From the NCBI RefSeq assembly GCF_008180865.1, contig NZ_VTEX01000004.1:372001-436000 (forward strand): DNA of 64,000 bases, given 5' to 3'. Position 1 is the first letter of the stretch, and every line of letters begins with the position of its first letter. The DNA comes from Rossellomorea aquimaris (GTDB lineage: Bacteria > Bacillota > Bacilli > Bacillales > Bacillaceae_B). A model generated the notes under the pieces. The model was not told the origin of the DNA. It worked only from the letters and a program-made list of their open reading frames with translations, and ran no database searches. Shown one piece after another: positions 49,387-60,257 of this stretch. Made by a program: the position numbers and the translations under genes.

Positions 49387-51740
49387 GCTTTTACTTCCTC
49401 CTCAATTGTAACAGACTCTTCTATCCTTTCATTAAACCAAGTCTTCAACTCTTGATAGGAAGAATATAACAATTCGTTTTCAAGCTCGTATTGTTGTTGT
49501 TTCTTCTGATATGTTAGAGATTCAGAAAGATCTTTCTTGGTTTTCTCAGGATTGAGAGAAATAAATCCATTCACTATTGTAACAAACTTCAAATCAAAAA
49601 ACACCTGTGACATGAAATCTATTGTTTCTTTTGACCAGCCTTTGTATTTCGCCAGGTCATCACCATGTTTATTTAAATCAAATGAACCACGCTTTGTTAA
49701 AAATCCATAGTACCATTTGAAATGATCACGGGTTGGCATCGTACTGAAAAAATGATCTTCTTCCTGGAAGAAATGAGCATAGATCCGATGTGGATGACCT
49801 TTCTTCAATAGCTCTTCAAGTATTGGTTTGGAAGTGGGCAGATCCAGAAGAACCAGGCTTGCCTTATCGGTTGCAAGTCCTTCAAGTGATGAACCATCCT
49901 CAAGAAGCGTCACTTCATCTTTTTCCAGACTCAGCTTTTCTATAGTAGCCGGATTAAAACAAATAATTATTTTTTTTTCTTCAGGGATAAGCCCATTCCA
50001 TTTATGCACTTGTTTAATCCCGCGAACATCAAATAATTGCCAATGATCAATTTTCACATCTTGTAAAAACACCTGAGGCTTTTTGCGATTATTCCATTCA
50101 TTAATCGATAATTCACCTATAACAGAGGCATTCGAAAATGGGGTCATATGATCGGCCAGTTCTCCCAATCCAAACCCGACACCGTCCAATTGTACACCTT
50201 TGTCTTCTAAGACCAGCTTCAGATGATTTTGTGCAGATCCGATTTTTTTATAGTGTTCGATGCTTACATTGTCTATGATCCACTTCGGTTTTGGGTTATG
50301 CATCCCAAAAGGGGCCAGAAGCTGAAGCTTTTCAATCGACTCTACGGAGATTTCGTCCACTGTAACAGAAGCATCAAGCTGTGTGACCGGTATAAAGTCA
50401 TCTTCCGTTAATTCAGTCGAAGCCAACTCATTTAATCGATTTCTGAACTGGGCTACATCGTCTAACTGTAAGGTCATACCTGCAGCCATCGGATGTCCTC
50501 CAAAATGGGGCAGAATATCACGGCAGGTTGATAAATTCTTGAACAGATCAAACCCTGCGATACTTCTTGCCGATCCCTTTGCTGTTCCCTTTTCAGAGTC
50601 AAAGCTGAGCACGATGGTCGGACGGTAAAACCTGTCGACTAAGCGTGAAGCTACAATACCGACTACTCCAGGGTTCCAGCCTTCTTTCCCGATTACAAGT
50701 ACAGCGTTATCCTTCAGGGGAAAATCATTCTCCACCATCTCAACCGCTTCTTCGGTCATTTGAGACACGATCGCCTGTCTTTCTTTATTCAAGCTGTCAA
50801 TTTCTTCAGCCAGGGCCTTTGCTTCCTCGGCATCTTCTGTAAGCATAAGATCAACGGCAGGATCTGCATCCCCTAACCGGCCGACAGCATTTATACGGGG
50901 AGCAATCATGAACCCAATGGATTCTTCCGTAATTTCCTGCTGTTGGGCATTTGCAATCCTGCATAATGCTTTGATTCCCAATCGGTTTGAAACCCGTAGC
51001 TGGGCAATCCCACGCTTGGCCAGAAGGCGATTTTCTCCTCTTAATGGTACTAAATCGGCAATGGTCCCAATCGCAGCAAGGTCAAGCAGGTGGACAGGGA
51101 GTTCCCCGTAAAGGGCATGAGCCAGTTTGAATGCCACCCCTACTCCTGCCAGTTCTCCAAATGGATAGGTGGTACCTTCGACCTTTGGATGAATCAAAGC
51201 AAACGCCGGAGGTAATTCCGGTCCGGGTTCATGGTGATCTGTAATGATCAAATCTATATCCAGTTCTTTAGCCAATTTTGCTTCATTCACAGCGGATATT
51301 CCCGTATCTACTGTTATGATGAGTGTGAATTCCTCTTCCTTTGCCCAGCGAAAGGCACCTTCATTAGGGCCATATCCTTCGCTGAACCGATTTGGGATAT
51401 AGAATTCCACCTCTGCACCAAGGTCCCTTAACACTGTCATCAATACTGATGTACTGCTTACTCCATCAGCATCGTAGTCACCATAAACAAGAATCCTTTC
51501 CCCATTTTCAATGGCTTTATGGATTCTTTCCGTTGCTTTTTTCATATCTTCAAATAGAAATGGATCGTGAAATGAATCGCCTGTATCAAATAGAAAATTC
51601 CGGGCTTCTTCTACGTCGTCCAGGTCCCGGTTGATTAATAATTTCGCCACAAGCGAAGGTACTTTTAATTCATTTTCAAGTTCTGATATTTTATGTTGAT
51701 CTGATTCTGTCATCATCCAACGTGTTTTTGAGTTTAACAT
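49377..51740 (-). CDS. recJ: Single-stranded-DNA-specific exonuclease RecJ
   Basis: 787 aa with N-terminal DHH motifs ([23 protein letters not shown]), DHHA1 domain (GGHPMAAGM), an OB domain and the C-terminal RecJ_C-like extension found in Firmicutes. 5'-3' exonuclease in recombination and mismatch/base-excision repair. It is in one transcript with lapA and apt. Confidence 0.95.
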   Translation of the reverse strand: MLNSKTRWMMTESDQHKISELENELKVPSLVAKLLINRDLDDVEEARNFLFDTGDSFHDPFLFEDMKKATERIHKAIENGERILVYGDYDADGVSSTSVLMTVLRDLGAEVEFYIPNRFSEGYGPNEGAFRWAKEEEFTLIITVDTGISAVNEAKLAKELDIDLIITDHHEPGPELPPAFALIHPKVEGTTYPFGELAGVGVAFKLAHALYGELPVHLLDLAAIGTIADLVPLRGENRLLAKRGIAQLRVSNRLGIKALCRIANAQQQEITEESIGFMIAPRINAVGRLGDADPAVDLMLTEDAEEAKALAEEIDSLNKERQAIVSQMTEEAVEMVENDFPLKDNAVLVIGKEGWNPGVVGIVASRLVDRFYRPTIVLSFDSEKGTAKGSARSIAGFDLFKNLSTCRDILPHFGGHPMAAGMTLQLDDVAQFRNRLNELASTELTEDDFIPVTQLDASVTVDEISVESIEKLQLLAPFGMHNPKPKWIIDNVSIEHYKKIGSAQNHLKLVLEDKGVQLDGVGFGLGELADHMTPFSNASVIGELSINEWNNRKKPQVFLQDVKIDHWQLFDVRGIKQVHKWNGLIPEEKKIIICFNPATIEKLSLEKDEVTLLEDGSSLEGLATDKASLVLLDLPTSKPILEELLKKGHPHRIYAHFFQEEDHFFSTMPTRDHFKWYYGFLTKRGSFDLNKHGDDLAKYKGWSKETIDFMSQVFFDLKFVTIVNGFISLNPEKTKKDLSESLTYQKKQQQYELENELLYSSYQELKTWFNERIEESVTIEEEVKAWT

Positions 51741-51825
51741 ACGTTCACCCCTCAGCCTTACTCATTATACAAAAAGGAAGGTGTGGTTTCAATCTTAATA
51801 GAAGGAGGGGTTTTTTCTTATTCAA

Positions 51826-51863
51826 TAAAAAAACAGCCTGGTGGCAAATCCACCAAGCTGTTT
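51826..51863 (-). terminator. Terminator after the LapA-like gene
   Basis: AAACAGC-TGGTGG pairs with CCACCA-GCTGTTT and runs into a T7 stretch on the minus strand, starting at the stop codon. Confidence 0.8.
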
Positions 51864-52197
51864 ACTCCCCTGTTTCCCCTACTGAGCCGGGAGCACTCTT
51901 TTTCAAAGGGACTTTTTCTGCCTTTTCTTTATGCATACTTTCAGCCTGTTCTTTTAACAGTAAATTTTCTTTCTCTAAAGCCTTTACTTTTCGTTGGACG
52001 ACGAATAATCGAAACAATCCAACCGACCCGATAATGATTCCCCCCATGAATACAGATCCAAGTATAACTAATATAAGAGGCCAATCAGCTTCACCAAAGA
52101 AATAATTGACGGTGACAGGATCTACATTGATGACAGCGAAAACGGAAACAACCAATGCAAAGAAAATACCTAATAATAATGTCCACTGAAATTTCAT
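51862..52197 (-). CDS. yrvD: LapA domain membrane protein (YrvD-like)
   Basis: 111 aa. Two transmembrane helices (about 5-25 and 40-62) with the LapA/DUF1049 segment VDPVTVNYFFGEADWPLILVI between, then a cytoplasmic coiled coil (about 70-95) and a disordered tail. In Gram-negative bacteria LapA works in envelope assembly; the Firmicute function is unknown. yrvD lies upstream of recJ in B. subtilis. Confidence 0.78.
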   Translation of the reverse strand: MKFQWTLLLGIFFALVVSVFAVINVDPVTVNYFFGEADWPLILVILGSVFMGGIIIGSVGLFRLFVVQRKVKALEKENLLLKEQAESMHKEKAEKVPLKKSAPGSVGETGE

Positions 52198-52210
52198 CGG
52201 ATTCCCCTCC

Positions 52211-53137
52211 TTATGATAAGTCTATTTGTTCATCCCTTTCTTCAGAAGCCGGATTGTACGGATTAATATGAATGAATACATCATTCACATTGGACTCCTC
52301 CAGAAGTTTCTTCTTTACCTGCTTCCCGACGCGATGACCATCCTCGACAGTCTTATGCGGATCTACACTGATTTTCAAATCAATGATGACGTAATGCCCA
52401 TGTTCCCTGGCATGGAGTTCATTGATTTCCTTCACTTCAGGTACAGAGTCCACTATTTTACAAAAGGGTACGATATCCTCCTCGTGCATGACGTGATCCA
52501 GCGTATTATGTATGGATTCAGCTCCCAAGTGCCAAGCCATCCTGAGGACAAGGAGTGAAACAAAGATACCGGCTACCGGATCGGCGTATACAAGAAAGCC
52601 TACATCGAATTTCCCCCCGAGGATGGATGCGGAAATCCCGACAAGTGCGGCAATGGATGAAAAGACATCTGAACGATGCTCATATGCATTGACGATCAAA
52701 GCATCACTCTTTATTCTTTTACCCAATCGATATTTGTATTGAAACATTGCTTCCTTTACAATAATGGAAAAGATGACGGCATAGATAGCAATCGCTGTTG
52801 GAGGTGTTAAAGGATGAAAGAAAGATTCTATGGACGATTTTCCAATCTCAATCCCGACTAAGAACAATAAGACTGCCACAATGATTGCTGCTATCGACTC
52901 GGCCTTCCCGTGTCCATATGGATGATCCTGATCAGGAGGCTGCTTAGCTGCACGTAATCCGATAAAGACGGCGAGAGACCCTGCAACATCCGAGGCAGAG
53001 TGAACGGCATCTGCAATCAACGCTCTACTATTCCCTAATATACCGGCTCCCCACTTAATAACCGCCAGTACAATATTCCCTATAACACCAATCATTGCAG
53101 CTATTTCAGCTTTCCTAAAACGGTCTTCATGATTCAA
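52211..53137 (-). CDS. Cation diffusion facilitator family transporter
   Basis: 308 aa from a TTG at 53137, with AAAGGAGG about 10 bases upstream; the frame is open further but includes the secDF terminator. Six predicted transmembrane helices, the metal-site segments ADAVHSASD in TM2 and AYEHRSD in TM5, and a cytoplasmic C-terminal domain with HAREHGHYVIIDL. It exports a divalent cation (Zn, Mn or Fe) in exchange for protons; MneP/MneS-type Mn export is possible but not decidable here. Confidence 0.9.
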   Translation of the reverse strand: MNHEDRFRKAEIAAMIGVIGNIVLAVIKWGAGILGNSRALIADAVHSASDVAGSLAVFIGLRAAKQPPDQDHPYGHGKAESIAAIIVAVLLFLVGIEIGKSSIESFFHPLTPPTAIAIYAVIFSIIVKEAMFQYKYRLGKRIKSDALIVNAYEHRSDVFSSIAALVGISASILGGKFDVGFLVYADPVAGIFVSLLVLRMAWHLGAESIHNTLDHVMHEEDIVPFCKIVDSVPEVKEINELHAREHGHYVIIDLKISVDPHKTVEDGHRVGKQVKKKLLEESNVNDVFIHINPYNPASEERDEQIDLS

Positions 53138-53183
53138 GCGGTGTCGCCTCCTTTCAACTATTAGTATTGTAACCCAATACCGT

Positions 53184-53229
53184 AAAAAAACAAAAAAAGA
53201 CAGGTCCGGGGAGAAGCTCTCCCCGGACC
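53184..53229 (-). terminator. Terminator after secDF
   Basis: GGTCCGGGGAGA / TCTCCCCGGACC perfect stem with a 3-base loop; on the minus strand TGTCTTTTTTTG follows. Confidence 0.9.
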
Positions 53230-53240
53230 CATTCATACTC

Positions 53241-55505
53241 TTATACTTGCGGTTCGTCTGACCACGTCTTCTTTTCTTTTACGGTTTTGATCGTACCTGT
53301 TTTCTTCAGTTCTCTCTTCTTCAACACAAGCCAAACCTGAGAGGCAATGAATACAGAAGAATACGTACCTGAAATCAACCCGACCAATAAGGCAATGGAG
53401 AAGTTACGGATGGACTCACTACCAAAGAACATGAGAGCAAGAACTGTAAACACCACGGTTAATACGGTATTCACCGAACGGCCCATCGTTTGTCTGATAC
53501 TTTGGTTCACGACATCTTCTATATCTTTATCCGTTTTCAGCCTGCGCTTCTTATGAAGGTTTTCCCTCAGCCGGTCAAAGGTAACGATCGTATCATTTAT
53601 CGAGTAACCGACAATGGTTAAGACTGCTGCGATAAATGTAAGATCTACCTCGAGTCTTGTTAAACTGAAGAAGGCAATGATAAAGAATGCATCATGCAGG
53701 AGTGCAAGGATCGCACCGGCTGCCATTCTCCATTCAAAGCGGAACGTCACATAGATGACAATCCCGATCGATGCAATCGCTACAGCGATCATCGCATTCT
53801 TAGCAAGCTCTTTCCCGATAACTGGTGAAACGGTGCTGATGCTTGGTTCCGCACCGTACAGTTCGTTAAATCGGTCCTTTAATGCCGCAATCTCATCTTT
53901 GTTTAAATCTTCCGTATAGCGAACGACGGCGATATTCCCATCGTCCCCTGAAATCACTACATCTTCAGAAGGCAATTTCATTTCTTTCAATTCATCTTGA
54001 ATCTCTTCTGTCTTTAAGCTTTGATCAGCAAGGATTTCCATACGTGAACCACTCACGAAGTCAATCCCTAAATTCAATCTGAAAATGGCCAGGATGATGA
54101 TTCCTGCCGTGATCAGGATAGCTGATAATCCGAAGAATTTTTTGCGCTGTGCAGCAAAATCAAAGCGATCGAAACGAGTTGGCAGATCCAGCGTATCGTA
54201 ATTTTCCGCCAGGTCTTTGATTTCGTTTTTGTTCACGCCGAACCAGCCTGGTTTTTTATTAAAGAAGCGACTGTTTACCCACAGTCCCAGTAATAAACGT
54301 GAACCCCATACAGCAGTTACGAAGCTTGTCAGGATACTGACAATCAACATCGTTGCAAATCCTTTTACAGAGCTTGTTCCATATAAGAAAAGTACCGTTG
54401 CTGCAAGTATCGTTGTTACGTTAGCATCCAATATCGTTAAGAACGAAGATTTATTACCCGCTTGGAAGGCTGAACGAATAGGCTTTCCAACGCGCATTTC
54501 TTCTTTGATCCGTTCATAGGTAATGATATTGGCATCGACGGCCATACCGACCCCAAGGATGAGGGCTGCAATTCCAGGCAGTGTCAGGACCCCATTCATT
54601 AAATCGAAAATCAATAGAATTAAGTAAATATAAACTGAAAGTGTAATCGTAGCAATCAGACCCGGGAAACGGTAATACGCAATCATGAATAAGAAGATGA
54701 TCGCAATCCCGATGATCCCTGCAGTGACTGTTTTATCAAGTGCCTGCTGACCGAACTTTGCCCCCACAGAAGTTGAATATTTTTCATCCAGCTTTACAGG
54801 GAGTGCTCCTGCATTCAATAAGGAAGCAAGATTCTGAGCACGCTCAACGGTGAAATTCCCTTCAATGATGACTTCATCGGAGTTGATCGGCTGTCTTACA
54901 GCGGGATCCGACAAGAATTTCGGATCTTCTTTCCCCACTTCCGCTTGATAAGAATCTTTTCCTTCCTCGAAATCAAGCCAGATCACCAGCTGATTTTGCG
55001 GAGCCATTGCAGATATCTCCTTCGTCAATTCATAGAATTTTTCACGATCTTTTAATTTCAAGGAAACGATTGGATTGTTCTTGTCATCAAAGGTTTGCTT
55101 CGCAGAACCGGATGCAAGATCCGAACCATCCAACCGGACTTTATCATTTACGTCGCGGAACGACAGGTTGGCTTGAGTGGACAAGATTTCTCTTGCTTCG
55201 TTTTGATCTTCCACCCCCGCTAATTGAACACGGATCCGGTTTCCATCTTCAATTTGGATATTAGGCTCACTGACACCCAATACGTTAATACGCTTGTCCA
55301 ATGCATCGGCTGTATTGGACACCGTTTCTTTCGTAATTTCCTGCCCCTTCTTAATCGGTTGAACTTCATATAGAACTTCAAATCCGCCTTGCAGGTCCAA
55401 ACCTAATTTAATGTTATCGACAATACTCTTCGTTGTTCCTCCCATAGTACCTGCAAGTAATACCACAAGTATAAAGAAGGCAATTATTCGGCCACGCTTT
55501 ACCAT
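53241..55505 (-). CDS. secDF: Protein translocase subunit SecDF (fused)
   Basis: 754 aa, a natural SecD-SecF fusion as in B. subtilis. N-terminal helix, large extracytoplasmic P1 domain with LGLDLQGGFEVLYEV, five helices with GVGMAVDANIITYERIKEE, then the SecF half starting near residue 435 with LGIDFVSGSRMEI, P4 domain and VGYSINDTIVTFDRLREN. It uses proton motive force to complete export through SecYEG. Confidence 0.96.
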   Translation of the reverse strand: MVKRGRIIAFFILVVLLAGTMGGTTKSIVDNIKLGLDLQGGFEVLYEVQPIKKGQEITKETVSNTADALDKRINVLGVSEPNIQIEDGNRIRVQLAGVEDQNEAREILSTQANLSFRDVNDKVRLDGSDLASGSAKQTFDDKNNPIVSLKLKDREKFYELTKEISAMAPQNQLVIWLDFEEGKDSYQAEVGKEDPKFLSDPAVRQPINSDEVIIEGNFTVERAQNLASLLNAGALPVKLDEKYSTSVGAKFGQQALDKTVTAGIIGIAIIFLFMIAYYRFPGLIATITLSVYIYLILLIFDLMNGVLTLPGIAALILGVGMAVDANIITYERIKEEMRVGKPIRSAFQAGNKSSFLTILDANVTTILAATVLFLYGTSSVKGFATMLIVSILTSFVTAVWGSRLLLGLWVNSRFFNKKPGWFGVNKNEIKDLAENYDTLDLPTRFDRFDFAAQRKKFFGLSAILITAGIIILAIFRLNLGIDFVSGSRMEILADQSLKTEEIQDELKEMKLPSEDVVISGDDGNIAVVRYTEDLNKDEIAALKDRFNELYGAEPSISTVSPVIGKELAKNAMIAVAIASIGIVIYVTFRFEWRMAAGAILALLHDAFFIIAFFSLTRLEVDLTFIAAVLTIVGYSINDTIVTFDRLRENLHKKRRLKTDKDIEDVVNQSIRQTMGRSVNTVLTVVFTVLALMFFGSESIRNFSIALLVGLISGTYSSVFIASQVWLVLKKRELKKTGTIKTVKEKKTWSDEPQV

Positions 55506-55635
55506 TATGTATAGATCCTCCTTGCCGTTTTAAAAACCATACGAACTATGTGCTTCAAAAAGTAATATAATTCCTAAAAACTTCAGGCATTCTCATTATC
55601 TATGAGAAAGAAAAAGGTGTCAATTTCTTTTCGGG

Positions 55636-55956
55636 CTATTTTCCGTGCTTATTCGGACGAAGAAGTTCGTTCAATTCATCTTCATTCACATCTGCAAACC
55701 AATTGGGAGACCTGTATGCTTCAATCGTTTCAAAGCTCATATACTCCCCGGGTTTAACCGTTAACACATCACTCACTAGCTGAAAGAATTTCACATCCGT
55801 TTCGGGTTTCTTCCATTTCTTCTTCGTTAAGTAGGACCAAAGTCGGCCGACGTCTGCTTTTCCATAGCCAAGAATTTCAAATTCTTCTACTTTGCTTATT
55901 AGTGCTGGTTCTAACGATTCATAGAAACGATCATAAGGATGCTGATTATTCTTCAT
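55636..55956 (-). CDS. comN: Post-transcriptional regulator ComN (YrzD)
   Basis: 106 aa soluble helical protein of the post_transc_reg family (YDRFYESLEPALISKVEEFEILGYG, then DVGRLWSYLTKKKW). In B. subtilis ComN acts on the comE operon mRNA and localises with DivIVA. Its position between spoVB and secDF is conserved. It is transcribed divergently from spoVB. Confidence 0.87.
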   Translation of the reverse strand: MKNNQHPYDRFYESLEPALISKVEEFEILGYGKADVGRLWSYLTKKKWKKPETDVKFFQLVSDVLTVKPGEYMSFETIEAYRSPNWFADVNEDELNELLRPNKHGK

Positions 55957-56081
55957 TCCCCGTTCACCCCATCTGGGCTAAATATAGCCGGAATTGTTCA
56001 CTACTTGTCATGCTTTGTCCACCCTTGTGCATATACATCATTGTATACGATAATACCAATTTTGAGAAGGCAGGGAATTTT

Positions 56082-57632
56082 ATGTCAAAATTTCTTAAGG
56101 GCACTATGATCTTAATGATGGCAGCCTTTATTACTAGAATATTAGGGTTTGTAAACCGGATCGTCGTCGCAAGATTCATCGGTGAAGAAGGCGTCGGTCT
56201 TTTTATGATGGCTTTTCCGACCCTGATCCTTGTCATCACCATCACTCAACTGGGCCTTCCCGTAGCCATCTCAAAAAATGTGGCTGAAGCTGAATCCAGG
56301 GGGGATATCCGGAAGGTAAAAAAAATATTGGTGGTTTCCTTATCGATCACACTCGGGCTTTCCATCATTTTCACACCGGCTCTCATTCTGCTTGCTCCGT
56401 ACTTGACCGAAGCTTTATTTACAGATGATCGAATCTATTATCCTTTAGTTGCCATCGCTCCAATCATTCCGATTGTAGCAATTTCCTCTGTCATCAGAGG
56501 GTATTTCCAGGGAAGACAGAACATGAAGCCTTCTGCTTATTCCCAGGTCATTGAGCAAGTGGTCCGGATTACGTTGATTGCCGTATTAACGAAAACTTTC
56601 CTTCCATATGGGATTGAATATGCAGCCGCTGCTGCCATGGTGGCGTCAGTATTAGGAGAACTCGCATCCCTTCTTTACCTTTTCACCAGCTTCAAATTAA
56701 AGAAAAAGTTCAAAATCAGACGAAATTTCTTCACCTCGATCCGAAACGGCCGTGAGACGTTTAACGAATTGATGAGTGTGGCCTTGCCTACGACCGGGAG
56801 TAGAATGATCGGGTCGATTGCCTGGTTTTTCGAACCGATCGTCGTTGTCAACAGCTTAGCCCTTGCTGGAGTGGCGGCCGGGATGGCAACGAAGCAGTAT
56901 GGATCCCTTACAGGGTATGCGCTGCCTCTCTTGTTCCTCCCGTCATTCATTACACTCTCATTATCTCAATCTCTTGTACCAGCCATAAGCGAAGCCAATT
57001 CTCAAAAAAACTTCACATTAATCGAGCACAGGCTCCAACAGGCGCTGAGATTCTGCTTGATTACGGGAGGCATATCCGTTGTCATCCTTTATGTTTATGC
57101 CAAGCCTCTCATGCAGGTGATGTACGGGAGCGAGAGTGGTGCAGGTTTCTTAATGATTATGGCCCCATTCTTTATATTTTATTACTATCAAGGGCCCCTG
57201 CAAGCTGTTCTCCAAGCTCTGAACCTTGCAAGAGCCGCTATGATCAACAGTTTGATAGGAGCTGTGGTGAAAACCGGGGTCATCTTCATTCTTGCCTCTC
57301 AACCCGCATTTGGCATCAATGGCGCTGCTCTCGGTATTGTAACAGGATTTATGCTCGTTACCTTGCTTCACTTCATGACCATCCTTAAATATATCCCGAT
57401 GACGATTTACTTAAGGGATTACTTAAAGACCGGATTCGTACTGATTGCCACAGGATTATGGGCTCATTATTCGTATCTATACTTATTCAGCAGTGACGGC
57501 CTCGTGTTCCGCTTATTGTTTGGAGTCATGTCTTCAACGATTGTATACCTTCTCCTCTCCATCGGCCTTAAGCTTATCGTTAAAAATGACCTTGCACGCA
57601 TTCCATTCATCCGCCGATTTATTACGGTATAA
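56082..57632 (+). CDS. spoVB: Stage V sporulation protein B (lipid II flippase family)
   Basis: 516 aa from the ATG at 56082; the start fits the family N-terminus (MSKFLKGTMILMMAAFITRILGF), with AGGGA upstream as a weak ribosome-binding site. About 14 transmembrane helices of the MOP/polysaccharide-transport superfamily. SpoVB is required for spore cortex peptidoglycan, probably flipping lipid-linked precursor. It is expected to be under sporulation control, but I could not place a convincing sigma-E promoter. Confidence 0.92.
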   Translation: MSKFLKGTMILMMAAFITRILGFVNRIVVARFIGEEGVGLFMMAFPTLILVITITQLGLPVAISKNVAEAESRGDIRKVKKILVVSLSITLGLSIIFTPALILLAPYLTEALFTDDRIYYPLVAIAPIIPIVAISSVIRGYFQGRQNMKPSAYSQVIEQVVRITLIAVLTKTFLPYGIEYAAAAAMVASVLGELASLLYLFTSFKLKKKFKIRRNFFTSIRNGRETFNELMSVALPTTGSRMIGSIAWFFEPIVVVNSLALAGVAAGMATKQYGSLTGYALPLLFLPSFITLSLSQSLVPAISEANSQKNFTLIEHRLQQALRFCLITGGISVVILYVYAKPLMQVMYGSESGAGFLMIMAPFFIFYYYQGPLQAVLQALNLARAAMINSLIGAVVKTGVIFILASQPAFGINGAALGIVTGFMLVTLLHFMTILKYIPMTIYLRDYLKTGFVLIATGLWAHYSYLYLFSSDGLVFRLLFGVMSSTIVYLLLSIGLKLIVKNDLARIPFIRRFITV

Positions 57633-57636
57633 CCAT

Positions 57637-57679
57637 CACACAAAAACTCCTCAACATGTTGTTGAGGAGTTTTTGTGTG
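57637..57679. terminator. Bidirectional terminator between spoVB and the DUF421 gene
   Basis: CACACAAAAACTCCTCAAC with its perfect complement around ATGTT; serves both convergent genes. Confidence 0.9.
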
Positions 57680-57696
57680 AACGTTGACAAATAAGA

Positions 57697-58347
57697 CTAA
57701 TGATTTTTTTCGTCAATATAGAATTGCCCATTCTGAAAGCTGCAGAATGAAATTTCTTGTATATTTTTAAAGCCTCTATCCCTCATTTCCTTTCGTAACC
57801 AGAAAACCGTTTTCCCGATCATATCCAAATGAGTGGTTTGGACCTCGCCATCTAATATCAACGGCAAAGTCATGGACTGAGAACCTTCCTCCCCATCTTC
57901 TTTCTTTAATACCGATAATTTCCCGGAAGGTTCCAAGATTGCAAACTCCACATCTGCCAGATTGAAGATATCCTTTTCTCTTAATTGCAGGAGTAAATCA
58001 TCATAGTTATACCTCTGTTTTTTCATCATTTTATCGTCGATTTTTCCGTTATGGATGATAACGGATGGTTTCCCATCCAACAGTTCACGAAACGGTTTGG
58101 ACCTTAGGGAAACCCATGCAAATACGATTTGTATCAATACAATGACCCCCATTGGAAGCAACGTGTGGATGATGGGGTCCTTAGGTTGTTCAATGGCCAT
58201 GACAGCCATCTCGGCAATCATGATAAAGACCACTAAATCGAGTATGCTCAGTTCACCGATCTCTCTTTTTCCCATGATTCGAAAAATAAAGATGATCAAA
58301 AAATAAAGAAAAAGAGTGCGTATAATAATTAGGAAATATTCCTCCAC
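57697..58347 (-). CDS. yrbG: DUF421 membrane protein (YrbG/YetF family)
   Basis: 216 aa. Three N-terminal helices (about 5-25, 32-50, 58-78), then the conserved KPSVIIHNGKID and YDDLLLQLREKDIFNLADVEFAILEPSGKLSV of DUF421. Family members are linked to spore germination and membrane stress, but the mechanism is unknown. yrbG lies beside spoVB in B. subtilis. Confidence 0.85.
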   Translation of the reverse strand: MEEYFLIIIRTLFLYFLIIFIFRIMGKREIGELSILDLVVFIMIAEMAVMAIEQPKDPIIHTLLPMGVIVLIQIVFAWVSLRSKPFRELLDGKPSVIIHNGKIDDKMMKKQRYNYDDLLLQLREKDIFNLADVEFAILEPSGKLSVLKKEDGEEGSQSMTLPLILDGEVQTTHLDMIGKTVFWLRKEMRDRGFKNIQEISFCSFQNGQFYIDEKNH

Positions 58348-58415
58348 TACTTTTCCCCCTCATACATTCGTCTTTTGTAGTATCGACAGATAGAGAAAAT
58401 TAATGGGAGGAATAT

Positions 58416-59711
58416 TTATCCACCTAAAAATGGCTGAATATATTTGAAATACACATATATCGTTGAAACAGCAAGGGAGATCAACGTCACGGGTACACCA
58501 ATAAGTAAATATTGATAGAACTTGATATGTACATCTTCTTTCGATGCCAGTCCTGCAATCACAAGATTTGATGAAGAACCAAGCAATGTACCGTTCCCGC
58601 CTAAACAAGCACCCAGAGCCAACGACCACCATAATGGATCCATATTGACCATACCGAATTCACCAAATTCCTGGATGACCGGAATCATGGCAGCTACAAA
58701 TGGAATGTTATCTACAATGGCAGACAATATACCGGTTCCCCACAAAATGACGAATGCCGTTTTCTTCATATCTCCATCTGTTAACCGCAAAATTTCCCGG
58801 GCGATTTCATCTATGAATCCCGCTTCTTCGATCCCTCCCACAAGAAGGAATAAGCCCATAAAGAAAAACAGCGTTCCCCACTCCACCTCTTTTAATATCG
58901 ATTCCGGAGGATAAATCTTTTCGAGAAGCAGCATTAACAGGACAGCCCCGGCAAGGGAAACGGTCGTCACATCGAGATGAAACATCGGATATAAAGAAAA
59001 TCCGACCAACACCAGGCCAAGCACAAACAGAGACTGAAGGAGCCCCCTGTCTTTCTTTAAATACTCCTCTGCCTTAATTCCTTTCAGGAGTAACTTTCTG
59101 TCTTCCTTTACAAGGAGGACTTCTTTGTAAAGGACACACATGATAAGTAAAGTAACGACGTAAACCATCAAAACGACGGGTAATAAATTTTCAATAAATG
59201 CATTAAACGTAAAGTGTTTTACCGCTTGACCGATCATCATATTAGGCGGGTCGCCAATTAAAGTCGCCGTTCCGCCAATATTACAAGCGAGGATCGTCAT
59301 GATGAGAAAAGGGATGGGAGGAAGTTCAAGAAGCTTCGTCAGTTTAAAAAGGATCGGAACTAATAACATGGCAATCGTTACGTTAGCCAAAAAGGCAGAG
59401 CCAACCGCAGCCAATAAGGAAAATAGGGTAAGAAGAGCCAGTCCATTCCCATTCACCCATTGTGCGAACCGGATGGCGATATATTCAAAGAACCCCGTTT
59501 TACTCGTCAACGTTACAATTAACATCATGGAAAAAAGCAGAGTGATGGTTTTCCAATCTATATACGTAAACAACGCCTTCTCAATGGGAAAAGCCCCAAT
59601 TAAAAGCATGGCAACACCGCCTGCCATGGCAGCGAGTACCCGGTTCCATTTCTCAGTTATCAGCAGGATGTATACAGAAACAAACACAATCAACACGATC
59701 ATCGGAGACAT
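58416..59711 (-). CDS. ArsB/NhaD family (ion transporter superfamily) permease
   Basis: 431 aa from the ATG at 59711, preceded by GGAGGGGG. About eleven transmembrane helices; conserved GGTATLIGDPPNMMIG (the IT-superfamily signature) and its second-half mirror CLGGNGTLLGSSSN, plus DNIPFVAAM. The family includes arsenite exporters, Na+/H+ antiporters and anion transporters; the ion cannot be assigned. It is not part of the classic B. subtilis order here, so it is an insertion between yrzE and yrbG. Confidence 0.85.
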   Translation of the reverse strand: MSPMIVLIVFVSVYILLITEKWNRVLAAMAGGVAMLLIGAFPIEKALFTYIDWKTITLLFSMMLIVTLTSKTGFFEYIAIRFAQWVNGNGLALLTLFSLLAAVGSAFLANVTIAMLLVPILFKLTKLLELPPIPFLIMTILACNIGGTATLIGDPPNMMIGQAVKHFTFNAFIENLLPVVLMVYVVTLLIMCVLYKEVLLVKEDRKLLLKGIKAEEYLKKDRGLLQSLFVLGLVLVGFSLYPMFHLDVTTVSLAGAVLLMLLLEKIYPPESILKEVEWGTLFFFMGLFLLVGGIEEAGFIDEIAREILRLTDGDMKKTAFVILWGTGILSAIVDNIPFVAAMIPVIQEFGEFGMVNMDPLWWSLALGACLGGNGTLLGSSSNLVIAGLASKEDVHIKFYQYLLIGVPVTLISLAVSTIYVYFKYIQPFLGG

Positions 59712-59873
59712 GGTCACACCCCCTCCTTCTCCAGGAAGTTTCATACTAGTCTATGAGGCTTGACCATGAAAAATTTCTAGTCTTTTTCATGGGATGGATG
59801 AATATGCTTGTACTATCACATGAATAAAATTTAATGAGTTAGAAGGGAGAGGACCATCATCGAGGCGAAAAAA

Positions 59874-60245
59874 ATGGGAGGTGCCGTTCTATACGGGACA
59901 ACAACCATATTTGTCATAGCGATTGTCGCAAGCTTATTATTCTCTTTGCTGCTTCGGTTTACGGAACTGACTGAAAGCTCCATCACATTATTTGTCACCA
60001 TCATATCGTTTCTGTCTTTATTTGTTGGCGGATTTATGTCTGGTGGGAAAGGAAAGACAAAAGGATGGGTTCTCGGAGGATCAACAGGGCTCATTTACAC
60101 CCTGGTCATCTTCTTATTTCAATACCTCGGGTACGATAGTCTATTTTCAATGGAGCAGCTCATCTATCATGGCTGCTATATCCTCACAGCCATGATGGGA
60201 GGGATCCTCGGGGTGAATATGAGTGGTGGAAACAGGGAGAACTAG
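59874..60245 (+). CDS. yrzE: YrzE-like membrane protein (TIGR04086 family)
   Basis: 123 aa with four transmembrane helices in a small compact protein (segments near 5-28, 36-56, 64-86, 95-117) and Gly-rich turns (GGFMSGGKGKTKGWVLGG). GAGG eight bases before the ATG at 59874 supports this start, although the frame is open upstream. The function is unknown. It is on the opposite strand to yajC with a shared terminator between. Confidence 0.78.
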   Translation: MGGAVLYGTTTIFVIAIVASLLFSLLLRFTELTESSITLFVTIISFLSLFVGGFMSGGKGKTKGWVLGGSTGLIYTLVIFLFQYLGYDSLFSMEQLIYHGCYILTAMMGGILGVNMSGGNREN

Positions 60246-60257
60246 TTCCCTCACCAA

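Noticed and set aside
55990..56080. Sigma-E promoter for spoVB
   Set aside because: GCATATA resembles a -35 element, but no -10 of the right sequence is found at the right spacing.
59850..59873. ATC start codon upstream of the yrzE ATG
   Set aside because: A GGGAGAGG site precedes it, but the ATG at 59874 has its own acceptable GAGG site, so a rare start is not needed.
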